Source of the DNA: a bacterium
GTDB taxonomy: Bacteria > UBP14 > UBA6098 > B30-G16
Assembly: GCA_030620455.1 (NCBI GenBank)
Contig: JAUXEQ010000011.1
Coordinates: forward strand, 1 to 14,546
Direction of reading: 5' to 3'
Length of the DNA stretch: 14,546 nt
Part shown: in pieces, positions 1 to 6,927 of the stretch
Layout: each line of letters starts with the position of its first letter
How positions within the stretch are numbered: position 1 is the first letter of the stretch
Program-made: the position numbers and the translations under genes
The notes under the pieces: generated by a model
Told to the model about the DNA's origin: nothing
The model's input: the letters and a program-made list of their open reading frames with translations, nothing else
The model's database searches: none

Positions 1-64
1 ATGGAATTTCTTGTTCACCCATGTCTCTCATGAATCTGAAGTATTCGCTAAGTTGATCTATCAA
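1..64 (-). CDS. Start of an unidentified gene, cut by the left edge
   Basis: A short reading frame begins at a TTG codon (62-64) and runs off the window. The predicted start is MIDQLSEYFRFMRDMGEQEI, followed by proline. A good ribosome binding site, AAGGAG on the minus strand (70-75), lies 5 bases before the TTG, and an in-frame stop lies just upstream, which supports this start over the in-frame ATG at 29-31. The gap from the MATE stop codon is only 28 bases, so the two genes are probably co-transcribed. Only 21 residues are visible. They look like an amphipathic helix, loosely like the leader helix of some family 4 uracil-DNA glycosylases, but this is too little to name the gene. Confidence 0.5.
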   Translation of the reverse strand, partial: MIDQLSEYFRFMRDMGEQEIP

Positions 65-92
65 TCTATCTCCTTAATAATAAAATTTAATG

Positions 93-1439
93 CTAACATC
101 CTGTTGTCAACCATTTCTTCGAAAGAAAATATGGCAAAATTGTCAATGTCTGTCCGATCATTCCTGCAGCAATACCAAGAAAAATTCCCGACGGACCGAT
201 TATTTGAGAGACGAAAAAAGCCACTGGTAACTGAATTAAATAAAGTGCGACAAGATGTGAAAAGAAAGGGATTATTGTATGTCCTGAACCATTTATTCCT
301 CCAATTGCGATAATTCCAATTGCCAGAATGGGATAGACTAACGGAATTATTGATAGATATGAAGTGGTATAATATATTGTGATTAGATCACTGGTGAATA
401 GCATAGCGATTTTCTCACCGAAAAGAATATATACCAAAGCAAATGGCAGAAAAAACAGCTCAAATATTCTAATTCCCTCAAAAACTGTTTGCATAGCTCT
501 TTTAGGTTTTTCAGCCCCGAGATTTTGACCGACCGCTGCAGCAGTGGCTCCTCCAAGTGCAAATCCTGGAAGTAAAGCGATTAAATTCATTCTTATTCCA
601 ATAGTGTAAGCAGCTGTCGCAAAAACCCCATAGGATGTAATTAGACGCATCATTATAAATCCCATCGAAATTTGAACGATGTGTTGAGCTGTGCTAGGTA
701 AACCTATGTGTAGAAATCGCTTCAGAACGCTTAATGTTGTAGAAAAATGAGCTATATGTAACTTGAAAGCTCTCGATCCCTTGAGGAGTATTAGAAATCC
801 TGTCAAAGCACCCAATAAGCGAGCGGTTACTGTAGCATAAGCAGCTCCGCGAACTCCATAGGCAGGAATCGGTCCCAATCCGAAGATGAGAATTCTGTCT
901 AAAGCAATGTTTAATATAACTGAACCGACGACAATTATCGTTGGTGTTATGGTATCCCCAGCGCCTTGATAGATAGCTCGAATAACGAACATATAAACCA
1001 TCGAGAAACTTCCAATAAGCATTATGATAAGGTAAGCTGAGGATAAATCGAGCAATTCTCCTTCCGCACCCATCAAAATAAGCAAAATCCGACTAAAAAT
1101 AATACCACAAAGTGCAATAACAACCGAAACCAATACTCCGGTAAATATCGATCCTACTGCACTTTTATGTGCCATTTCATAATCGTTAGCGCCCACGTAC
1201 CGAGAGACCATAGCTCGTGTTGCTACGGCAAGACCGATAATGAAACTCATTGTTCCTGAAGTTACAATGCCTGCAATTCCTATTGCTGCCAGAGATGTGG
1301 TTCCCAGTTTCCCCACGAAATACATATCAGTAAGGAGGAACACATTCTGAATTGCATTGCCGAACATCATAGGCAGCGCAAGACGCAGTAAAACCTTCCT
1401 GGGATGCTTTGAAATGATAATTTCACGTAAATTTTGCAT
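93..1439 (-). CDS. MATE family multidrug/cation efflux transporter
   Basis: A 448-residue inner-membrane transporter of the MATE (NorM/DinF/MepA-like) family, which exports drugs or other organic cations in exchange for Na+ or H+. Length and hydrophobicity fit the usual 12 membrane helices in two six-helix halves. The first helix region (about residues 19-60) has the typical family pattern of a hydrophobic run, LTDMYFVGKLG, then SLAAIGIAGIV. A second-half equivalent starts around residue 240 with GLPSTAQHIVQ. The substrate cannot be told from sequence. The gene appears to have its own promoter directly before the ATG and no ribosome binding site. It is followed after 28 bases by another gene start. 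Family assignment is secure; a specific gene name is not. Confidence 0.93.
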   Translation of the reverse strand: MQNLREIIISKHPRKVLLRLALPMMFGNAIQNVFLLTDMYFVGKLGTTSLAAIGIAGIVTSGTMSFIIGLAVATRAMVSRYVGANDYEMAHKSAVGSIFTGVLVSVVIALCGIIFSRILLILMGAEGELLDLSSAYLIIMLIGSFSMVYMFVIRAIYQGAGDTITPTIIVVGSVILNIALDRILIFGLGPIPAYGVRGAAYATVTARLLGALTGFLILLKGSRAFKLHIAHFSTTLSVLKRFLHIGLPSTAQHIVQISMGFIMMRLITSYGVFATAAYTIGIRMNLIALLPGFALGGATAAAVGQNLGAEKPKRAMQTVFEGIRIFELFFLPFALVYILFGEKIAMLFTSDLITIYYTTSYLSIIPLVYPILAIGIIAIGGINGSGHTIIPFFSHLVALYLIQLPVAFFVSQIIGPSGIFLGIAAGMIGQTLTILPYFLSKKWLTTGC

Positions 1440-1448
1440 AAGCTCGTT

Positions 1449-1477
1449 ATAATAACTCTACGATTTGCATTTGTAAA
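1449..1477 (-). promoter_or_regulatory. Candidate promoter of the MATE gene
   Basis: On the minus strand, TTTACA (1472-1477) and TATTAT (1449-1454) are separated by exactly 17 bases, a good sigma-70 layout. Only 9 bases lie between the -10 box and the ATG at 1437-1439, so the expected transcript would begin within a few bases of the start codon. Confidence 0.5.
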
Positions 1478-1568
1478 GAAAACCAATTTTTATACGGGAA
1501 AAAGGGCAGGATATTCAGAAGTATCAAGGTATAATCTAAATATACTCAAAAGTTAATCTGAATCGATT

Positions 1569-3566
1569 CTATTTTAAGTAAATAATTTTGCTCATAAAAG
1601 TTGAACTAACATTATGATATTTAACAAGATAGATACCAGCCTCGAGGTTATCATCTGGTCGCCAGATGATTTTATTTGTGTTTTGATGAGTTATTGTCCT
1701 GCCGGATATGTCGAGGATTTCTATATAAGAATCAACCGAAACATCATCTTTGATTTCTATTTTGCATGTGTTGTTAAACGGATTTGGGTAAATTTTCAGA
1801 ACGTAATTTTCTGGTTTTCGAATATTATTTTCAGTAATTTTCGCCCCAACATTTGACGCTCCTGGCGTTGGTACCTCTTGAAATACCCATAATGGACTGC
1901 CATCTGTGTTTCTGCCGAATGATACATCCACAGTCTGTACGCCGAAGCTCAGTGTGTCGACAGTTTTATTTCCAGCAGCATCGGAGGAATATAGTCCAAC
2001 AAATTCCCCTGCGGATGCACTTAGTTTAAAATTGGTATGAAAGGGTCCTTGATCCTCGTCTCTGTCGCACCATATAAGAAGGAAGCCCATCGCTGGAATT
2101 ATAGTGCTATCTGGGAACATCCACTTCCGAGTGGCTGTCGAATCATCTGTTAAAAAAAATCCTGAAATATCTACAGCTGAATCTGCAGAATTGTATAGTT
2201 CAACCCAATCATCATATTCTCCAGCCTCATCTGTTATTGTCGAGTCGTTTGAAGCCATAAACTCATTTATGAAAACCACTCCGCTTAGATCTGTGTAGTG
2301 GGTTGGTTCTGGGAGAACCAATTTTAGATATTCAACTCTGTCGTGTATAAAAGATTTAAGTCCTACAATTGGGCTTCTCGGGTATGGAATGTCGTGCTCT
2401 AAGTTGGTTTCAAATTTTTCATTGCTAAACATTTTGTTATCATCAGCTAATACATACGGTCGAATTAGGTCGGCTAATTCATCAACCCGTGCAGAAAACA
2501 CGGAATCAGAGAATTCATTTTCAATAATTTGCCAGAGAATATTTTCGACATCTGTTCGGAAACCATCGACTAAAAAATATGTCTTATCTGCAAGAGGTTT
2601 TGGTGGTTTGCTGTAATCGTAGGGAAGAATTCTAAGCGCATCAGAATGGAATCCCGCAGTAAAATTTGCGAATGCTTCATTAAGGTCCCAGGCTATGAAT
2701 TTTATTTTTCCCTCTTCAGTGAAATATAAGTAATAATTATGCCCAAAGTGAACATAACTGTCAAGATTAACCAGTGCGGAATTTACTGCTAAGTATCTGC
2801 TCCAAATTGTGAGCTCGAACCTTTCAGAAAAGCCCGTTGTAAATACTTCATCGGGTGTTCGATTCAGGAAGAATATGAAATCGATAAGGTCGCTCCAATC
2901 GTCCTCATCCTCATTGGTTTTCTTTTCATAGTCTCGCTTATATGAAGTTGGATCTGCTCCTTTCCACATAAGATCACCACGCGGGTCACCTTTATAAAGA
3001 TTACCAGTATTTTCATCAAACCTTCGATCGAGAAAGCGTTTGTTTACAGGCTCGACCGCAGTGTAAAACCCCCAGTATTCACTATTATAATATACTTCAG
3101 CAAATGTAGCTCTAGAGCATGGAACACCGTATGCGTTGAAAAGGTCGCAGGCTAATTTTTCCCGAAGGAAAGTGGGATCCTTAAAACCGTTTGAAAATGC
3201 TAGTCGGTTTAGTCCTAAATAATCATGATCAATGTATTCCGTAAATTTAATTTTGAATGATTTTTTGTTTCCGGGATGTCCAAAAAAAGATGAGTTCCCT
3301 TTTAACATAATTCCAACATTTTCAATTAATTCACCATCGATTGTAACATCACAGGATATATAGTCCTCCGATCTATGAGTTTCTATTAATTCACTCCAGA
3401 AATCTGGGGATGAAAACTGAACTTCAACTCTGTGAACCACATCACCGAAAAAACTATCGAGATCATCCGATTGAGTTATCGATGGCAACAGGAAAGCCGA
3501 TATTAAAAACGGAAATAGAATTGTCTTAGAACAGCTATTGGTAAAGAATTTTTTTCCTTTTTTCAT
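1569..3566 (-). CDS. Secreted CotH-kinase-like protein with lamin-tail domain and C-terminal sorting tag
   Basis: A 665-residue exported protein. A lysine-rich start and a hydrophobic stretch (about residues 15-32) form a signal peptide. Residues about 45-410 match the CotH spore-coat kinase-like fold: KSFKIKF near 102, LNRLAFSNGFKDPTFLREKL near 119, NLYKGD near 189, and the metal-binding type motif AWDLNEAF near 292. Residues about 433-545 form a lamin-tail (LTD) domain starting VVFINEFMASN and containing DDWVELYN. The last 80 residues, with IYPNPFNNT near 592 and then ILDISGR and LEAGIYLVKY, are a Por/type IX secretion style sorting domain. It is therefore probably delivered to the cell surface. 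Kinase activity is known for some CotH proteins but unproven here. The ribosome binding site is weak. The 223 bases upstream hold no gene. Confidence 0.92.
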   Translation of the reverse strand: MKKGKKFFTNSCSKTILFPFLISAFLLPSITQSDDLDSFFGDVVHRVEVQFSSPDFWSELIETHRSEDYISCDVTIDGELIENVGIMLKGNSSFFGHPGNKKSFKIKFTEYIDHDYLGLNRLAFSNGFKDPTFLREKLACDLFNAYGVPCSRATFAEVYYNSEYWGFYTAVEPVNKRFLDRRFDENTGNLYKGDPRGDLMWKGADPTSYKRDYEKKTNEDEDDWSDLIDFIFFLNRTPDEVFTTGFSERFELTIWSRYLAVNSALVNLDSYVHFGHNYYLYFTEEGKIKFIAWDLNEAFANFTAGFHSDALRILPYDYSKPPKPLADKTYFLVDGFRTDVENILWQIIENEFSDSVFSARVDELADLIRPYVLADDNKMFSNEKFETNLEHDIPYPRSPIVGLKSFIHDRVEYLKLVLPEPTHYTDLSGVVFINEFMASNDSTITDEAGEYDDWVELYNSADSAVDISGFFLTDDSTATRKWMFPDSTIIPAMGFLLIWCDRDEDQGPFHTNFKLSASAGEFVGLYSSDAAGNKTVDTLSFGVQTVDVSFGRNTDGSPLWVFQEVPTPGASNVGAKITENNIRKPENYVLKIYPNPFNNTCKIEIKDDVSVDSYIEILDISGRTITHQNTNKIIWRPDDNLEAGIYLVKYHNVSSTFMSKIIYLK

Positions 3567-3789
3567 TTTTTTCTCACATCAAAAGTTTGAATATCCGATG
3601 GAATCCATCATAATATAAAGACTTAAGTTCTAGAAATAAAGTTTACAACGAATAATTTCAAATAATCATATTTATATTTTTGGTGAAGTAAAATAGCATT
3701 CCAAAAATCGTGTTGAGCGTTAGTTATTTTTGATATATTTTATCCAATGGTGTAAAGATTAATACTTGTCTAAATATTTTAACAATTCA

Positions 3790-4533
3790 TTAAATCTCAG
3801 GAAGGTTCCATTGTGTCGAATCGTTTTGTGATCCTTCGCTTTTATGCTCGCGACTTTCGTGACGCGATGGTCTATCACCGATTAAGTTACCCTCTGATAA
3901 CTCCAGAACTCTAAAGTTATAACGTTCAATGAGTTCAATATTATGAGTTGCCATTAGTATTGCAGTTCCTTGCTTGTTAATTGAGAGCAGAAGTTCCATA
4001 ATTTCCTCGATGGCATGCGGGTCGAGATTCCCGGTCGGTTCATCAGCCATAAGTAATAGCGGAGAATGAACTAATGCGCGTGCTATTCCCACTCTCTGTC
4101 TCCCACCGCCGGAGAGCTCATGCGGATATACTAGAGCCTTATGTCCCAAGCCTACTTGAGAGAGAAGTTCGTTGCCTTTCATTCGGATAAGTTTCTTAGG
4201 ATAACCGCAAACTCTTAATGCGAATTCAACGTTCTCTCTTGCTGTCATATCGGGAAGAAGTTTGAAATCCTGAAAAATAACTCCGAGTTTTCGTCTTATA
4301 TATGGAATTTTTCTTCTCGGAATATTATCGATGTATTCACCATCAATCGCTATCATACCGTCATCTATGGGTATTTGAGCAAGCACTGCTGAAATAAGTG
4401 TTGATTTCCCGGCTCCTGAAGGTCCCACAAGGAAAGCAAACTCTCCCGAGTCGAGTGCAAAGGAGACATTATATAATGCAACCCAACGTTTAGAGAAAGT
4501 TTTGCAAACTCCTTCAAGAGATAAGATTTTCAT
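3790..4533 (-). CDS. ftsE: Cell division ATP-binding protein FtsE
   Basis: ATP-binding subunit of the FtsEX complex, which works at the division septum to control peptidoglycan hydrolases. With the ATG at 4533 it is 247 residues. Walker A is GPSGAGKST (37-45), followed by the FtsE-typical PRRKIPYIRRKLGVIFQDFKLLPD around the Q-loop. The signature is LSGGGRQRV, Walker B is LLLMADEPTGNLD and the H-loop is MATHN. The last 25 or so residues are a polar tail beyond the usual end. An upstream ATG at 4557 would add eight residues, but only 4533 has a ribosome binding site (GGGAGAG just upstream). FtsX, the membrane partner normally encoded next, is absent: 223 gene-free bases and then the CotH gene follow. 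LolD-like ABC proteins are the alternative, but the Q-loop region favours FtsE. Confidence 0.9.
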   Translation of the reverse strand: MKILSLEGVCKTFSKRWVALYNVSFALDSGEFAFLVGPSGAGKSTLISAVLAQIPIDDGMIAIDGEYIDNIPRRKIPYIRRKLGVIFQDFKLLPDMTARENVEFALRVCGYPKKLIRMKGNELLSQVGLGHKALVYPHELSGGGRQRVGIARALVHSPLLLMADEPTGNLDPHAIEEIMELLLSINKQGTAILMATHNIELIERYNFRVLELSEGNLIGDRPSRHESREHKSEGSQNDSTQWNLPEI

Positions 4534-4582
4534 CGCTCTCCCAATGATTAAATACATTTTAATATACGCATTGCAGAGCGAT
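4532..4582 (-). promoter_or_regulatory. Inverted repeat covering the ftsE ribosome binding site
   Basis: ATCGCTCT (4532-4539) and CAATG (4542-4546) pair with AGAGCGAT (4575-4582) and CATTG (4569-4573). This gives a 13-pair stem with a small 2x1 internal loop and a 22-base apical loop. In the ftsE transcript the 3' arm contains the GGGAGAG ribosome binding site and the first two bases of the ATG. The alternative upstream ATG (4555-4557) lies in the loop. It may control translation or may be a protein-binding dyad. Confidence 0.5.
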
Positions 4583-4620
4583 TTACCATAATTTATGTGT
4601 CTGTTCTGTGTATATTGTGC

Positions 4621-5580
4621 TCAAATATACATAAGCCAACCGTGAGGATCGATACCGTTTTCGACAATATCCAAGAATTTTCTCTGGAGGATTCCAGTAA
4701 TTGGTCCTCTTTTGCCATTGCCGACGGGAATTTTATCCACAGAGGATATTGGTGATACTTCTGCTGCTGTGCCTGTGAAGAAAACTTCATCTGCAATATA
4801 GAGGAATTCTCTTGGGATAAACTGCTCCTTAACCTCGAATCCCTCTTCTTTTGCGAGCGTTATAATCGAGTCTCGAGTTATTCCAGGAAGTATTGACGCA
4901 CCCTGTGGTGGCGTGATAATCTTTCCGTCCATAACAAGGAAAATATTTTCAGCACTGCCCTCGGAAACGAAACCGTTAATGTCTAAAGCAATGCCTTCTA
5001 CGTATCCATCGATAAGAGCTTCCATTTTTATCAACTGGGAGTTCATATAGTTAGCACCAGCTTTTGAGGTTGCTGGCATTGTATTGGGTGCAATTCGGTT
5101 CCATGAGGAAACGCGAACCGCGACTCCCTTCTCCAATGCCTCAGGACCTAAGTATTTGCCCCATTCCCATACTGCAATTGCCACATCCAAAGAACAACCA
5201 GATGGGTCTACACCAAGCGAGTGGTAACCGCGGTATGCAATCGGACGAATATAACAAGATTTAAGATTGTTGATTTTTATGGTTTCCACAATTGCATTGC
5301 TTATCTCTTCCTGAGTATATGGAATTTTCATTCGATATATCTTCGTGGAATTGAAGAAACGTTTTGTATGTTCAGGTAATTTGAAAATTGCAGTTCCTTT
5401 GGCTGTATTATATGCTCTGATGCCTTCGAAGATACTCGAACCGTAGTGAACTGCATGGGATAAAATGTGGATAGTTGCGTTTTTCCACTCTACAAATTCA
5501 CCGTTCATCCAGATATGGGATGCTTCGTTAAGTAATTTGTGTGTTGGATCATGATGAGCCATTCCTTCAGTGAAAGCCAT
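4621..5580 (-). CDS. ilvE: Branched-chain amino acid aminotransferase
   Basis: A pyridoxal-phosphate enzyme of fold type IV that moves the amino group between glutamate and the 2-oxo acids of leucine, isoleucine and valine. It is 319 residues, close to the usual 300-310. The order of motifs follows E. coli IlvE throughout: WMNGEFVEW, SHAVHYGSSIFEGIRAY (about 41-57), SCYIRP, VSSWNRIAPNTMP and then SKAGANYMNS with the cofactor lysine K173. GFVSEGSAENIF with E207, LPGITRD and EVFFTGTAAEVSPI complete the series. The start is fixed by AGGAGGT seven bases before the ATG. It lies 99 bases after citE and 87 before ftsE on the same strand. The N-terminus is about 15 residues longer than in E. coli. 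The identity is very secure. Confidence 0.97.
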   Translation of the reverse strand: MAFTEGMAHHDPTHKLLNEASHIWMNGEFVEWKNATIHILSHAVHYGSSIFEGIRAYNTAKGTAIFKLPEHTKRFFNSTKIYRMKIPYTQEEISNAIVETIKINNLKSCYIRPIAYRGYHSLGVDPSGCSLDVAIAVWEWGKYLGPEALEKGVAVRVSSWNRIAPNTMPATSKAGANYMNSQLIKMEALIDGYVEGIALDINGFVSEGSAENIFLVMDGKIITPPQGASILPGITRDSIITLAKEEGFEVKEQFIPREFLYIADEVFFTGTAAEVSPISSVDKIPVGNGKRGPITGILQRKFLDIVENGIDPHGWLMYI

Positions 5581-5616
5581 GGTTTACCTCCTAAAATTTA
5601 AATTATTTAGATGATT

Positions 5617-5641
5617 GCTTATGGATATAAGCTTTTTTTTT
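5617..5641 (+). terminator. Weak terminator-like hairpin pointing against the genes
   Basis: GCTTAT (5617-5622), a four-base loop and ATAAGC (5627-5632) are followed directly by nine T (5633-5641) on the plus strand. The stem is short and AT-rich. It is oriented to end plus-strand (antisense) transcription between ilvE and citE. On the coding strand it is only a small hairpin in the ilvE leader, preceded by an A run. Confidence 0.3.
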
Positions 5642-5679
5642 CTCTAATTTTCAAGATTGTTTTCAATTCAAAATATTTT

Positions 5680-6564
5680 TCATTCATTATTTAAAAGTCC
5701 TACTTTTTTTGCAATTTCAAGAGTTCGTCTTGCACGTGCCACAATTGGAGCATCGATCATTTTCTTGCCCAGAGAGATTACACCACTCCCAGCTCGCTCA
5801 GCTTCCTCATAAGCATTTATAACTTTTCTTGCATATTCAAGTTCCTCTTTCGAAGGCGAGTAAACATCGTGTATTACTGCAATTTGCGAAGGATGAATTG
5901 CACCCCTACCATCGAATCCAAGCGATTTTCCCTCTTCAGTGCTCTTTCGCAAACCCTCGATATCATTTATATCGCTCCATACAGTATCTGATGCTTGAAT
6001 ACCAGCAGCTTTTGCAGCCATAACGATCATACTCCGTGCGGTAAAAGTTTCCTTTCCTGTTCTTGTTCGTGATGTGCCGATATCTCGGGTGAAATCCTCC
6101 GCGCCAAACACCAAAGCTGCGACAGATGGAAACGAGGATGCTATTTCGTATGAATTCAAAACTCCAAGAGCTGTTTCTATTATACACATATAAAAAATTT
6201 CCTTTGTTACTCCATGTAGTTTCTTTTGATCCTGGACAATTTCCTCAACATTCATAACATCCACTATAGACTCGACTTTAGGTATAACAATAAGATCGGG
6301 TTCAGCTTGAACAATTTCCTTTAAATCATCGACACCAAAAGGCGTTAAGAATGGATTAATCCTGACTGCTTTTTCCGATGACCCAAAATTTACATTCTTA
6401 AGTATATTTCGAACGAGAATGCGAGATGCAAATTTCTCTTTTGGCGGAACGGAATCTTCAAGGTCGAGTATTATGCAATCGGCGCCGAAAAGAAAAGCGT
6501 TTTGCGATAGATACGGATTATTGCCGGGCATATAAAGTCTGCTTCGTCTAAGCCTATCTTTCAT
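5680..6564 (-). CDS. citE: Citrate lyase beta subunit-like protein (CitE, HpcH/HpaI family)
   Basis: In citrate lyase CitE cleaves citryl-ACP to oxaloacetate and acetyl-ACP; relatives act on citramalyl-CoA or malyl-CoA. The protein is 294 residues from the ATG at 6564, a normal length. It shows RSRLYMPGNNP near the start, CIILDLEDSV, RINPF, the substrate/metal pattern PKVES with IIETALGV, FGAEDFTRDIG with the metal-binding acid, and GFDGRGAIHPSQI. The start at 6564 is preferred to 6579 because GGAGG lies six bases before it. It overlaps the citD stop by 11 bases, which suggests coupled translation and a joint complex. No citF (alpha subunit) follows; ilvE does. The true substrate could be citrate, citramalate or another 2-hydroxy-acid thioester. 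Confidence 0.88.
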   Translation of the reverse strand: MKDRLRRSRLYMPGNNPYLSQNAFLFGADCIILDLEDSVPPKEKFASRILVRNILKNVNFGSSEKAVRINPFLTPFGVDDLKEIVQAEPDLIVIPKVESIVDVMNVEEIVQDQKKLHGVTKEIFYMCIIETALGVLNSYEIASSFPSVAALVFGAEDFTRDIGTSRTRTGKETFTARSMIVMAAKAAGIQASDTVWSDINDIEGLRKSTEEGKSLGFDGRGAIHPSQIAVIHDVYSPSKEELEYARKVINAYEEAERAGSGVISLGKKMIDAPIVARARRTLEIAKKVGLLNNE

Positions 6565-6826
6565 CGGAAACCTCCACATTTAGTCTTACTGCTGCTTCTA
6601 CACGTGAGGAAATGACATAAGGCAAAGCTCCGTCATCGATTACTTTTATGATACAATCTGTTACGTTAAGTTTTTTGAGAGTTTCGATAATTTCCTTACG
6701 AATATTGTTGGAATAAAGGTTTTCCATGGTTGTGTCGAGTTCTATTGTAATACCACTTTCGGATTTTGATTTTTCATATGTAACCTCGAGATCACCCCGG
6801 CTTTTTCGACCACATGTGCTGGACAT
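6554..6826 (-). CDS. citD: Citrate lyase acyl carrier protein-like protein (CitD/MdcC family)
   Basis: A 90-residue member of the CitD/MdcC family. These small carriers bear a phosphoribosyl-dephospho-CoA arm on a serine and shuttle the acyl group between lyase subunits. The C-terminal half matches CitD well: NIRKEIIETLKKLNV, IKVIDDGALPYVISSRVEAAV (about 40-80). The N-terminal GDLEV fits the GDLEV of malonate decarboxylase carriers. The residue before that GD, normally the modified serine, is arginine (R10), with a serine one place earlier (S9). GGGAGA stands four bases before the ATG. The next gene, citE, overlaps its end, which supports a functional pair. The genes making and attaching the prosthetic group are not in the window. 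Confidence 0.82.
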   Translation of the reverse strand: MSSTCGRKSRGDLEVTYEKSKSESGITIELDTTMENLYSNNIRKEIIETLKKLNVTDCIIKVIDDGALPYVISSRVEAAVRLNVEVSDER

Positions 6827-6927
6827 AAATTCTCCCTGAATAATTTTTCTATTGGACTTAAAAGTTTCTATACAAATCGTAACAATTCAATCGAAATAAT
6901 GCTCCAATCTATTGCATTCTAAATAAG

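Noticed and set aside
131..145. GGCAAAATTGTCAAT, similar to the shared -35 motif
   Set aside because: It lies inside the MATE coding sequence and no -10 box stands at the right distance.
1560..1569. Ten-base palindrome GAATCGATTC at the end of the CotH gene
   Set aside because: It has no spacer, T run or second copy that would make it a terminator or operator; it includes the common ATCGAT.
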